Shown here: positions 1 to 6,861 of the stretch, one piece after another
Layout: the number at the start of each line of letters is the position of its first letter
Numbering within the stretch: the stretch's first letter is position 1
DNA from: Armatimonadota bacterium
GTDB lineage: Bacteria > Armatimonadota > Chthonomonadetes > Chthonomonadales > Chthonomonadaceae
Direction: 5' to 3'
NCBI GenBank assembly: GCA_026392135.1
Contig: JAPLCR010000351.1
Coordinates: 1 to 11,103 of the forward strand
Length of the DNA: 11,103 nucleotides
The notes under the pieces: model-generated
Told to the model about the DNA's origin: nothing
Seen by the model: only the letters and a program-made list of their open reading frames with translations
Database searches by the model: none
Position numbers and translations under genes: made by a program

Positions 1-370
1 CCTCTTCCCATTTAATGAGTCGTAGTCGTTCCTCTTCTTTCTGTCGTAATCGCTCCGCTTCTTCCCATTTAATGAGTCGTAGTCGTTCCTTCTCCCAAGA
101 CCTCTCCTGTTCTTCCCGTTGCCTTATGCGTTGCTCTGCTTCTTGCTCTAGTTCTCGTTCATACTCTATCTGACGGCGTTTTTCTCTTCTGAGTTCACCT
201 GTCAAGAATTTGAACACGGGCTCAATTACTCTACCCCCAATAGCCATTACGGCTTCGGCAATGGTATCCAGCGCAAAGGTAATCGCTTTGTAAATGGCAA
301 TTACTGCAATGAAAGGCAATGCTATGAGGGCGATAATACCCACGATACTCAGGCATGATGTTTTATTCAT
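1..370 (-). CDS. Membrane-anchored coiled-coil protein of unknown function (3' part outside window)
   Basis: I do not recognise the family. Reading leftward from an ATG at 370-368, 123 codons are visible and the frame is still open at the window edge, so the C-terminus is missing. Residues about 6-30 are strongly hydrophobic (SIVGIIALIALPFIAVIAIY), giving an N-terminal membrane segment, with a second mildly hydrophobic stretch to about residue 55. From about residue 60 the protein becomes almost wholly Arg/Glu/Gln/Lys, typical of a long charged coiled coil. A 19-residue unit starting ERLRLIKWEEAERL begins to repeat at the edge, so the coiled coil probably continues as tandem repeats. The start is supported by an AAAGG ribosome-binding sequence 8 bases upstream. 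The gene lies 54 bp beyond the tdh stop, with its own upstream palindrome, so it may be transcribed separately. The existence of the gene is fairly certain; its role is unknown. Confidence 0.75.
   Translation of the reverse strand, partial: MNKTSCLSIVGIIALIALPFIAVIAIYKAITFALDTIAEAVMAIGGRVIEPVFKFLTGELRREKRRQIEYERELEQEAEQRIRQREEQERSWEKERLRLIKWEEAERLRQKEEERLRLIKWEE
3..90. repeat. 57-bp-period tandem repeat inside a coiled-coil gene
   Basis: A 31-bp sequence at 3-33 recurs exactly at 60-90, an offset of 57 bp or 19 codons, in the same reading frame of the minus-strand gene. It encodes the unit that begins ERLRLIKWEE. Identity at the DNA level, not just in protein, suggests recent duplication or gene conversion. 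Only one full period and the start of the next lie in the window, so the copy number is unknown. Confidence 0.8.
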
Positions 371-394
371 GGCATACACCTTTCGTTGCGATAA

Positions 395-409
395 CTACAT
401 CTGATGTAG
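395..409. promoter_or_regulatory. 15-bp palindrome upstream of the coiled-coil gene (possible operator)
   Basis: The sequence has two perfect 7-bp arms (CTACATC / GATGTAG) around a single central T. It starts 25 bp upstream of the minus-strand start codon at 370 and lies in the 54-bp gap after tdh. It could be a dimeric repressor site or a chance palindrome. No clear -10/-35 pair was identified around it. Confidence 0.25.
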
Positions 410-424
410 ATACAATTACCCACG

Positions 425-1459
425 CTACTCCATATCAAAGACCACCTTGCCGCAAAGCCCGTCCCGCATCAGCTCCATACCATAAGCGAACTCTTCAAAC
501 GGGAGGCGGTGCGTTATCGCGGGTTCTATGTCCAGCCGCCCGGAGGCGAGCAGAGAGCGCATCGTGTCCCAAGTCTCATAGAGCCTACGCCCCACAATGC
601 AGTGGATGGTCAAGCCCTTGAATATCATGTCTTCCGCCATGTCTAGTTGCACGGGCTGAGAGGGAATACCGAGCAGAGAGACCCGTCCGCCGTACCTACA
701 GATTCGCATGGCTTGCTGAATGGCGGAGGGCGCACCCGACATCTCCAACACCACGTCCACGCCGATACCCTCTGTTCGCTCTTTAATATAAGCCTCTATG
801 TCCGTATTCAGAACGTTGAGCGCCGCATCTGCGCCCAACTGCGTGGCGAGGTTGAGACGAAAGTCCTTCGTATCGGTAGCGAAGATAGCAGAGGCTCCCG
901 CCGTCTTTGCAATCGCAACCGCGAAGATACCGATGGGCCCACACCCCAAAACCGCCACTGTTCGCCCGATAATCTCTCCAGAGAGAGCGGTATGCACAGC
1001 GTTACCCAGCGGGTCTTGAATACAGGCGAGGTGGGGCGGAACGGAGCGGTCATTTTTCCATGTACTGGCTTCGGGAACCACCACGTAGGGCGCGAAACAG
1101 CCATCCACATCCACGCCTAATATGCGCGTGTTCGCGCAGACATGGCGCTCATTACGGAGGCACTGCGGGCAACGTCCGCACGTCCAGTGGCTCTCGCCGC
1201 TCACATAGTCGCCCACTTTCAGCGAGGCAACATCGCTACCTACCTCTACAATCTCGCCTGCAAACTCATGCCCCATAATGCGCGGGGTCTTCACCCTTCC
1301 CGCCGCCCACCTGTCCCAACTATAGATATGATAGTCGGTTCCGCAAATGGAGGTGGCTTGGGTGCGTATCTTCACCTGATTGGAGGCAGTTATTTGGGGT
1401 TCGGGAACGTCGCAAACCTCTGCCCCAAACGCAGGTAGCGTCTTGACAATGGCTTTCAT
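425..1459 (-). CDS. tdh: L-threonine 3-dehydrogenase (zinc-dependent, MDR family)
   Basis: Oxidises L-threonine with NAD+ to 2-amino-3-oxobutyrate, the first step of threonine breakdown to glycine and acetyl-CoA; cytosolic. The 344-residue product matches the usual Tdh length (about 341). Visible motifs are the Tdh-typical SICGTDYHIYSWDRWA (residues 37-52, catalytic zinc Cys39) and GHE (63-65, catalytic zinc His64/Glu65). A structural zinc site has Cys94, Cys97, Cys100 and Cys108, and the Rossmann motif GCGPIG spans 172-177. I chose the ATG at 1459 because MKAIVKT is the normal N-terminus. An in-frame GTG at 1525 would add 22 atypical residues inside the preceding permease gene. The Shine-Dalgarno sequence is poor and a small hairpin lies just upstream. 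The gene ends the mnmA-to-tdh run, with a 31-bp gap after the permease. A related polyol-type dehydrogenase is the alternative, but the motifs favour Tdh. Confidence 0.93.
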   Translation of the reverse strand: MKAIVKTLPAFGAEVCDVPEPQITASNQVKIRTQATSICGTDYHIYSWDRWAAGRVKTPRIMGHEFAGEIVEVGSDVASLKVGDYVSGESHWTCGRCPQCLRNERHVCANTRILGVDVDGCFAPYVVVPEASTWKNDRSVPPHLACIQDPLGNAVHTALSGEIIGRTVAVLGCGPIGIFAVAIAKTAGASAIFATDTKDFRLNLATQLGADAALNVLNTDIEAYIKERTEGIGVDVVLEMSGAPSAIQQAMRICRYGGRVSLLGIPSQPVQLDMAEDMIFKGLTIHCIVGRRLYETWDTMRSLLASGRLDIEPAITHRLPFEEFAYGMELMRDGLCGKVVFDME

Positions 1460-1467
1460 GGCGGCTA

Positions 1468-1485
1468 CTTCGCAGAACTGCGAAG
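1468..1485. other. Inverted repeat between permease stop and tdh start
   Basis: Perfect 8-bp arms (CTTCGCAG / CTGCGAAG) are separated by two bases. In the minus-strand transcript this hairpin ends 8 bases before the tdh start codon, right where a ribosome-binding site would sit. It has no following T-run, so it is not a standard terminator. It might weaken tdh initiation or mark an RNA processing point; both are inference. Confidence 0.35.
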
Positions 1486-1490
1486 CCTTT

Positions 1491-2804
1491 CTAGGAGGAT
1501 ATAACTTCTGAATCTTGGGAAACACGCGGAGGAAGCGATTCTTTCATGCGTGGGAACATAGCCTTCACAATGACCTGAATCGAAGCCGCAACGGGAACCG
1601 CTATAAGCATTCCGGGCAAGCCGAGAAGGGTTGCACCAGCGGTCATCGCGAACATACTCACTACGGGATGTAGCCCCACCGACCCACCTACCACACGCGG
1701 GTAGACTAAATTGTCGAAGATGAAGCCCTGCAATATAATCAGTACAATACAGACGAGGGTGAAAGGGAGAGAGTTTGCAGGAACGTGCCAGAACAGCAGA
1801 GATGTGTGCGCTTCCATTGAGAAGGCAACGCTGCCAATAAGTATAGAGGTCGCTAGGGGACCCACATAAGGGATGGCATAGAAAAGACCCGCCAATAGTC
1901 CTAATACGAGGGAATACTGCACCCCAAAGAGCGTGTAGACGATATAAGCCGTTAATCCAAAGAGCGCACAGACCTTCATCAGACCACGTAGATAGCCACT
2001 GAAAACTTCCATGATCTCGTTGCTCACCGTGTCCATGTCATCTTGATAGTCTTCGGGGAAAAAGGAGATAATTCGAGCGCGTAGATAGGGGTAGTCCAGC
2101 ATGAGTACAAACGTCGCAATCGGAATAATGATAAACCAAATTGCATGAGCAAACAGACTCCGCGTCAGCCCTGTAAGGCTTATCAGAAACGAGTCTAGTC
2201 CATTTTTAAGAGGGCTAGACTGAGAACTAAGGAAGTCGCTCAGGCTATTCTCCTTGAGGTTGAGCCGCTTGAGTGTTGCAGAGTTATCGTGAATGAATTT
2301 GTCTGCGTTGTTCTGAATTTTTGTATAGTAGGTGCTGAAATTGAGGCTAAACTCTTGAAACTGAAGCATCGCATTGGGAACAATAGCGATAATTATCAGT
2401 ACAATGACTGCTATTGTCATCAAATAGATAAGTCCGATATTGTACCATCGGGGGCGACCAGTCTTCTGCCCCAATTTTCTGATAATGGGGTCGAAAAGCG
2501 CGGCAAGAAAAAACGAAATAAGAAATGGGGGGACGATAGACTGGACTTGAAGCAGGAAGTAAGCCGCCAATATTCCAAAAAGAGTCACCCAAAAAAAGCG
2601 TCGTAGCCCGATTCGAGACATTCCCATCGGGTAGACGGCAACTGGCAGAAGGCGTGCCTTCTCCTTTCCTGCCTCTTGTGGGGGCAGGAACATGGCAGTC
2701 ACATTCGCCAACGCCTCTTCTGAATCAGCAGGGGGAGGGTAGCCCGTACTTGGCGGCACGCCTTCCCTTCCCCCTATGCTCGTTTTGGGACTCCTATCAG
2801 ACAT
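1491..2804 (-). CDS. AI-2E family transporter (PerM/YdiK-like permease)
   Basis: Integral membrane protein of 437 residues in the AI-2E transporter family (PF01594). Members have been linked to autoinducer-2 export or ion efflux, but the substrate of most is unknown. The first about 60 residues are a hydrophilic Pro/Glu-rich extension. A pair of hydrophobic helices lies at about 72-104, another at 122-145, and then there is a long polar region (about 150-200) as is usual in the family. A cluster of helices follows at about 205-237, 275-330, 345-363 and 378-416. The family-typical segments LAGLFYAIPYVGPL (about 303-316) and FDNLVYPRVVGGSVGLHP (363-380) are clear. The ATG lies 3 bp after the stop of the YtxH-like gene, so the two are surely co-transcribed. 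Whether the N-terminal extension is translated in full is less sure, because an in-frame Met occurs at residue 60 or 62. Family call certain, substrate not inferable. Confidence 0.92.
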   Translation of the reverse strand: MSDRSPKTSIGGREGVPPSTGYPPPADSEEALANVTAMFLPPQEAGKEKARLLPVAVYPMGMSRIGLRRFFWVTLFGILAAYFLLQVQSIVPPFLISFFLAALFDPIIRKLGQKTGRPRWYNIGLIYLMTIAVIVLIIIAIVPNAMLQFQEFSLNFSTYYTKIQNNADKFIHDNSATLKRLNLKENSLSDFLSSQSSPLKNGLDSFLISLTGLTRSLFAHAIWFIIIPIATFVLMLDYPYLRARIISFFPEDYQDDMDTVSNEIMEVFSGYLRGLMKVCALFGLTAYIVYTLFGVQYSLVLGLLAGLFYAIPYVGPLATSILIGSVAFSMEAHTSLLFWHVPANSLPFTLVCIVLIILQGFIFDNLVYPRVVGGSVGLHPVVSMFAMTAGATLLGLPGMLIAVPVAASIQVIVKAMFPRMKESLPPRVSQDSEVISS

Positions 2805-2807
2805 GAA

Positions 2808-3089
2808 TTAGCCTGCGCTCTCTTCGCCTTCAGGGGGAACCTCGCCTAGCTTTTGTACAACTTGGGCACGGGTACGCTCGACTGCACTGGTGACTTTAGT
2901 GCCTACGCTACGCCCTAATTCGGTCACTTTGTCGCTGAGGTCGTTAAGGGTTTTGCCTAGGTCATCGCGGGTCTCTTCACCCGACTTAGGGGCGAGGAGT
3001 AGCCCTGCTACTGCGCCCACTAGCACGCCAATCCCGATACCTGCTAGTACGCTGAGGAGCACGCCTCTATCTTCTTCGTTGTTCGCCAT
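2808..3089 (-). CDS. YtxH domain-containing small membrane protein
   Basis: A 93-residue protein with the YtxH pattern: a short acidic N-terminus (NNEED), one glycine-rich hydrophobic helix (about 10-32) ending in LLLAPKSGEETR, then an amphipathic helix rich in Asp, Lys, Thr and Val (about 40-82). The APKSGxETR junction is the hallmark of the YtxH/general-stress family; the biochemical function is not known. An AAAGGA ribosome-binding sequence lies about 8-9 bases before the ATG. It sits between the DUF948 gene (43-bp gap) and the permease gene (3-bp gap). YtxH and DUF948 proteins are often neighbours in other bacteria and may act together at the membrane or envelope, which is inference from context. 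Confidence 0.85.
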   Translation of the reverse strand: MANNEEDRGVLLSVLAGIGIGVLVGAVAGLLLAPKSGEETRDDLGKTLNDLSDKVTELGRSVGTKVTSAVERTRAQVVQKLGEVPPEGEESAG

Positions 3090-3132
3090 TTTATTGATCC
3101 TTTCTGTATGCCTACTTACAATACGTTGCTTC

Positions 3133-3612
3133 CTACTGTTTCGACTTCAAAACTTTTGCGGGTGCGGGCGTTGTTTCCGCCTCTTTGGGAGGAACTACCT
3201 TTTTAGCGGGCTGCGGGGCGGGTTTGCGCCCTGCAACGAGCGATTTCAGCCCTCCGAACAGCCCTTTCACCGCGCCCATGCTTGAGGCAACGAGGCGGCT
3301 CGTATCCAGCATTCCCTCTACCTTCTTTGTAACGCGCTGGGCGGATTGCGTCACGTCTGCAAGAACGCGAGTCGTCTCCTGAACATTCTCCAGAGTCTTC
3401 CGCGCCACTTGAAGGGTCGGGGTCAACTCGTCCTCCATCAGTTTTTGAGTAGAGGCAGCGACGCTATTGAGTTGCGTCAGAGTTTTGTTGACATCCGCTT
3501 GCGTGGATTCTAGAGTCGTTTCCAGTCTCTTCATTATCTGAATTAACCGAATAACCGCGAAAATTCCCGCCAGTATTAAGCCTATCAAAAGCGCGTTTAT
3601 CACTTGTCCCAT
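3133..3612 (-). CDS. DUF948 domain-containing protein
   Basis: A 159-residue protein resembling the DUF948 family. It has an N-terminal membrane helix (about 5-26, INALLIGLILAGIFAVIRLI), then a long predicted coiled coil (about 27-105) with the spaced Thr/Leu/Val pattern of a rod-like protein. A short hydrophobic Gly-rich patch follows (about 112-127, GAVKGLFGGLKSLVAG), and the tail is rich in Pro, Ala and Lys. Function is unknown; some family members are called general stress proteins. The start codon lies only 1 bp after the cdd stop, so translation is probably coupled to cdd. The next gene encodes a YtxH protein, a frequent partner. The family assignment rests on architecture and context more than on a catalytic motif, since DUF948 has none. 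Confidence 0.78.
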   Translation of the reverse strand: MGQVINALLIGLILAGIFAVIRLIQIMKRLETTLESTQADVNKTLTQLNSVAASTQKLMEDELTPTLQVARKTLENVQETTRVLADVTQSAQRVTKKVEGMLDTSRLVASSMGAVKGLFGGLKSLVAGRKPAPQPAKKVVPPKEAETTPAPAKVLKSKQ

Positions 3613-3613
3613 T

Positions 3614-4039
3614 TTAGGCTTCCGTTTCTGGGTTAGGCGTAGACTCTTTGGGTAGACGAAACGCGAGCGGTAAAAGTTCCTCTACGCGCCAAACTCCTAC
3701 CCCGTCTATTTCGACCAATGCTTCCGGCGACATAAACTCTACTATGACTTGCCGACACGCGCCGCAGGGCATCTTACTCTCTGGGTGGTCGGACTCTCGT
3801 GCAGAGATGCAGGAGACAGCAAGTCTCCGAAACTGCTTTGCACCGTGTGCTAGGGCATGGAAGAGAGCCACACGCTCGGCACAGATAGTCAAGCCATAAC
3901 TGGCATTCTCGACGTTACATCCTTCAAATATCCCGATATCGGTCTGTACCACTGCGCCAACATGGAAATGGGAATAGGGGCAATGAGCGTGGTGTGCGGC
4001 GGAACGCGCTTGCAGAACGAGCGGCGAAACCTTAGCCAC
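3614..4039 (-). CDS. cdd: Cytidine deaminase
   Basis: Deaminates cytidine and deoxycytidine to the uridine forms in pyrimidine salvage; a small zinc enzyme that is usually a homotetramer. The 141-residue length fits the short tetrameric class. Substrate-binding motif CNVENASYG is at 41-49. The catalytic motif TICAER at 51-56 gives zinc ligand Cys53 and the proton-shuttling Glu55. The PCGACRQ motif at 91-97 gives zinc ligands Cys92 and Cys95. The N-terminal CPYSHFHVGA (20-29) is also typical. The start is a GTG at 4039, 2 bp after the mnmA stop, since no ATG lies at a sensible place. The Shine-Dalgarno sequence is weak, so translation likely depends on coupling to mnmA. The C-terminal KESTPNPETEA is a short unconserved tail. 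Confidence 0.95.
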   Translation of the reverse strand: MAKVSPLVLQARSAAHHAHCPYSHFHVGAVVQTDIGIFEGCNVENASYGLTICAERVALFHALAHGAKQFRRLAVSCISARESDHPESKMPCGACRQVIVEFMSPEALVEIDGVGVWRVEELLPLAFRLPKESTPNPETEA

Positions 4040-4041
4040 TG

Positions 4042-5163
4042 CTATTCTCGAATCTCACGCTGAATCATGGCACCACCTATCACCACCTGACCATACTCTT
4101 CGCCATCGCCTCCATAGATAACTGCGGACTGACCGGGGGTCACGGCACGTTGTGGTGCGTCGAAGCGTATCTCAACGGTACTGTCTACCTCACCTGTCGT
4201 TAGGCATCCGGAGGCGGCTGTTCCATTATAACGTATCTTCGTCTGAACTGCAAGAGGGGGGGCAGACGGCTCAATCCCGGGTATCGAAATCCAGTTGCAG
4301 GTATCTGCCACAAGTCCAGAGGCAAAGAGGTCAGCGTCGTTTCCTACCGTGATTGTGTTGGAATCGGAGTTTATCGAGACGACATAGAGTGCGCCCGTTG
4401 CGCTGGCAGGGAGCCGCTTGCGCTGCCCGATGGTGTAGAAGGCGATACCCTCATGTTGCCCTAGCACTTTTCCGCTGGTGTCTACCAAGTTACCGGGGCA
4501 GGCTACGTGCGGAGCCTTCTCCTTGAGAAAGGGGATATACCCCTCTTTAGGCACGAAGCAAATCTCTTGTGAGTCGGGCTTATTGGCGATAGATAGCCCC
4601 AACTCATTTGCGATACGGCGGGTCTCTTGCTTGTTTCGGAGGTGACCGAGTGGCATGAGGGTGTGCGAAAGCTGCTCCTGTGTAAGTGTGTAGAGTGCGT
4701 AAGATTGGTCTTTTGCGTCGTCGTAGGCGCGTAGCAGTTCGTGCCGCCCTGTAGTTTCGTTGTATCGGATACGGGCATAGTGCCCTGTTGCCAGGTAGTC
4801 TGCACCCAAGTTTTCGGCATGGCGCAACAGCTCGTCGAATTTTACGCTACGATTACACTCTACACAGGGATTGGGAGTGCGACCGCGGCTGTACTCTTTA
4901 ACGAAGTTGTCTATCACCTTATCGGAAAAATAGTCGCGAAAATTGAGAACGTAGTGCGGGATACCAATTTTATGGGATGCGCGACGAGCGTCCTCCACTG
5001 CACCTAGCGAACAACAGCCGCCGTACTTGCCCTGCTCGGCGTGCTCTTGCCAAATCTGCAACGTAATACCGATAACCTCGTAGCCCTCCTGTACGAGGAG
5101 AGCGGCGGTTACGGCACTATCTACTCCGCCGCTCATGGCGGCAACTACGGTTCCCTTGCTCAT
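4042..5163 (-). CDS. mnmA: tRNA-specific 2-thiouridylase MnmA
   Basis: Uses ATP and a persulfide sulfur to make 2-thiouridine at the wobble position (U34) of Lys, Glu and Gln tRNAs; cytosolic. The 373-residue length is normal (E. coli about 368). The PP-loop ATP motif SGGVDS lies at 11-16. The nucleophilic cysteine is Cys103 in NPCVECN (98-104), and the persulfide cysteine is Cys202 in SQEICF (198-203). The tRNA-recognition and C-terminal beta-barrel domains follow, including the conserved FYTIGQRK stretch. An AGGA ribosome-binding sequence at 5172-5175 lies 8 bases before the ATG. It is the first gene of the leftward run and so probably carries the operon promoter in the 244-bp region upstream. 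Cys50-Cys51 (GGCCSL) is a common feature of non-proteobacterial MnmA. Confidence 0.96.
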   Translation of the reverse strand: MSKGTVVAAMSGGVDSAVTAALLVQEGYEVIGITLQIWQEHAEQGKYGGCCSLGAVEDARRASHKIGIPHYVLNFRDYFSDKVIDNFVKEYSRGRTPNPCVECNRSVKFDELLRHAENLGADYLATGHYARIRYNETTGRHELLRAYDDAKDQSYALYTLTQEQLSHTLMPLGHLRNKQETRRIANELGLSIANKPDSQEICFVPKEGYIPFLKEKAPHVACPGNLVDTSGKVLGQHEGIAFYTIGQRKRLPASATGALYVVSINSDSNTITVGNDADLFASGLVADTCNWISIPGIEPSAPPLAVQTKIRYNGTAASGCLTTGEVDSTVEIRFDAPQRAVTPGQSAVIYGGDGEEYGQVVIGGAMIQREIRE

Positions 5164-5191
5164 TAAATGGTTCCTACTGCATTCACAATCT

Positions 5192-5212
5192 CTTCCAAAA
5201 TATGTTTGGAAG
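5192..5212. other. Hairpin in the mnmA leader
   Basis: Perfect 8-bp arms (CTTCCAAA / TTTGGAAG) surround a 5-base loop. In the minus-strand transcript the hairpin ends about 28 bases before the mnmA start codon, in its untranslated leader. The rest of the divergent intergenic region (5164-5407) is more A/T-rich than its surroundings, as expected for promoters in both directions. The clearest -10-like hexamer for mnmA is GATAAT on the minus strand at 5240-5235, but no convincing -35 partner was found at the right distance. Confidence 0.4.
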
Positions 5213-5407
5213 GTTTAGTTTGAATTCTACCTCTATTATCCCACATTGGGGGCGTTGTCGTATAGGCAGTATCTGAGTAGTAATATTGGACTTTGTTGCC
5301 ATACCTGCTTGGTAAACCTTATCTTGAACGATTTCGAGGGTAAGAGTCCGTTTATAGGGGCGCGTATGCCAAAATAAAAGGGGATAAATTTTTAGCAAGA
5401 AGGCGGT

Positions 5408-5977
5408 ATGACTTTGGAGAGTGTGCCATTAATTGTGATAGGACAGCGAAAGGATGGGATTCCCTTACAGGCACTCCATGAGGCACTACTAGAGGGAGGC
5501 TTTCCTGCAACCTTCGGAGTACGTACTGCCGGAGACGCTAGCGTAGAAGACCTGCTGTCGACTGATTGGGAGACCGCGTTTTTGCGCTGGCAAAAGCCGG
5601 AACTTCACGAAGTTATTTTTTTAGAAAAGTGGGCTATTGGGCAGGAGACGGAAGCGGAAGCACTACTGAAAATCGTATCTAAAGAGGCAGCAAATCTTCC
5701 AATGTCGGGTGGTAAACTACTGGTTGATGTGGTTCTAGAGAGTGCAAAAACACTCTACACGCTCGACACTCTGCCCGCCCTGCTTGACAATGAGGACCAC
5801 CCTGCATGGGGGGCAATTGACGTGGTACTGCGTACCCTCGCCGAGTGGGGCGAAGGCATCATCTACGCAGAAGGCGATGGATTCTACGATGCGGATGGTG
5901 AGCCGATGGTTTTGGATGTAGATTTGACTTACGACTGGGGAGCAACTGCCGATGATGATGACGAGGACGAGGCATAG
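5408..5977 (+). CDS. Acidic conserved-looking protein of unknown function
   Basis: A 189-residue protein that I do not recognise. It has no signal peptide, no membrane helix and no known catalytic motif. It is strongly acidic throughout and ends in an Asp/Glu run (DDDDEDEA). Trp, Leu and Glu are frequent (WETAFLRW, EKWAIGQE, TLAEWGEG), which suggests a folded alpha/beta protein. The segment around 152-176 (IYAEGDGFYDADGEPMVLDVD) looks like beta hairpins with acidic turns. An AGAAGG ribosome-binding sequence sits 4-5 bases before the ATG. It is the first gene rightward from the divergent region, followed after 43 bp by sucD, so the two are probably co-transcribed. A regulatory or immunity-like role cannot be excluded; no function should be assigned. 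Confidence 0.8.
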   Translation: MTLESVPLIVIGQRKDGIPLQALHEALLEGGFPATFGVRTAGDASVEDLLSTDWETAFLRWQKPELHEVIFLEKWAIGQETEAEALLKIVSKEAANLPMSGGKLLVDVVLESAKTLYTLDTLPALLDNEDHPAWGAIDVVLRTLAEWGEGIIYAEGDGFYDADGEPMVLDVDLTYDWGATADDDDEDEA

Positions 5978-6020
5978 TCTCCCATAACAGAGAACACTTT
6001 TGGATGGAGCCAATTAACAG

Positions 6021-6836
6021 ATGAGTATTTTGATTGATGAGAACACCCGCGTGGTGGTACAGGGAATCACTGGGCGCGACGGCGGATTTCACACAGGGCA
6101 GATGCTGGAGTATGGCACGAAAATCGTTGCGGGGGTCACCCCAGGGCGAGGTGGGCAGGTGGCGCAGGGTGTGCCCGTCTACAACAGCGTGAAAGAGGCG
6201 GTAGCGGCGACAGGGGCGAACACCTCCTGTATCTTCGTTCCGGCGAAGCTGAACGCCGCAGACGCTATCGTAGAGGCTATCTACGCGGGTATCAAACTGG
6301 TGGTCTGCATCACTGAAAACGTTCCCAATATGGATATGATTCGCGTGAACGCGATAGTAGACGCGCATCCGGGAACACGCCTTATTGGGCCCAACTGCCC
6401 TGGGCTTATCAGCCCCCTTACTTACGAGATTGCGGACGAATTGACTCGTGCTGGCTTCGGACAGACGAGCGCGGTTGGAATTGGCGGAGACCCCATGATT
6501 GGCACAACCTTCAAGGACGTTCTGCCGCTCTTTGAAGCCGACCCCGATACCCAAGTGATTGTTATGGTGGGTGAAATCGGCGGTAGCGATGAAGAAGAGG
6601 GCGCGGCGGTCATCAGTGCCTCCATCACCAAGCCTGTTGTTGGGTTCATCGGAGGGCGCACTGCGCCTCCCGGTAAACGTATGGGACACGCCGGCGCGAT
6701 AATCTCCGGTAAGACAGGAACTCCGCAGGGGAAGGTCGCCGCGCTTGAAGCGGCAGGCGTTCCCGTTGCCGATACGCCCCACGATGTTGCGGCGTTGGTT
6801 CAAGCCGCCTTTGCAAAACTACGGGGCAATCACTAA
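6021..6836 (+). CDS. sucD: Succinyl-CoA ligase (ADP/GDP-forming) subunit alpha, with a 26-residue internal deletion
   Basis: The alpha subunit carries the phospho-histidine and the CoA site of the TCA-cycle enzyme that interconverts succinyl-CoA and succinate with ATP or GTP synthesis. Identity is clear: SILIDENTRVVVQGITG at the start, VTPGRGG (39-45), GPNCPG (123-128), GIGGDP (153-158), GEIGG (184-188), and GHAGAI (222-227) with the phosphorylated His223. At residues 132/133 (base 6416/6417) the protein jumps from CPGLISP straight to LTYE. Family members have about 26 more residues here: the linker and the first strand of the second domain, ending VSRSGT. The product is 271 residues against about 289 in E. 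coli. The frame is kept and the rest is well conserved. No sucC is next to it. It may be a natural variant, a damaged gene or an assembly error. GGAG at 6006-6009 precedes the ATG. Confidence 0.92.
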   Translation: MSILIDENTRVVVQGITGRDGGFHTGQMLEYGTKIVAGVTPGRGGQVAQGVPVYNSVKEAVAATGANTSCIFVPAKLNAADAIVEAIYAGIKLVVCITENVPNMDMIRVNAIVDAHPGTRLIGPNCPGLISPLTYEIADELTRAGFGQTSAVGIGGDPMIGTTFKDVLPLFEADPDTQVIVMVGEIGGSDEEEGAAVISASITKPVVGFIGGRTAPPGKRMGHAGAIISGKTGTPQGKVAALEAAGVPVADTPHDVAALVQAAFAKLRGNH

Positions 6837-6861
6837 ACACACTAGCGAAAGAGAACCGCCA

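Noticed and set aside
3..90. CRISPR-like direct repeats
   Set aside because: The two 31-bp copies are in a continuous coding frame at a codon-multiple offset and encode coiled coil; spacer would be 26 bp and itself codes for the same repeat unit.
1460..1525. Extended N-terminus of Tdh from GTG at 1525
   Set aside because: The added 22 residues are unlike the family, overlap the permease gene and cross the intergenic hairpin.
5183..5398. Minus-strand open frame of 71 codons in the divergent intergenic region
   Set aside because: No recognisable features, covers a likely two-way promoter region and would sit in the mnmA leader.
5859..6803. Long minus-strand open frame opposite sucD (314 codons)
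   Set aside because: Its translation is rich in Arg/His with no family pattern, while the opposite strand clearly encodes SucD.
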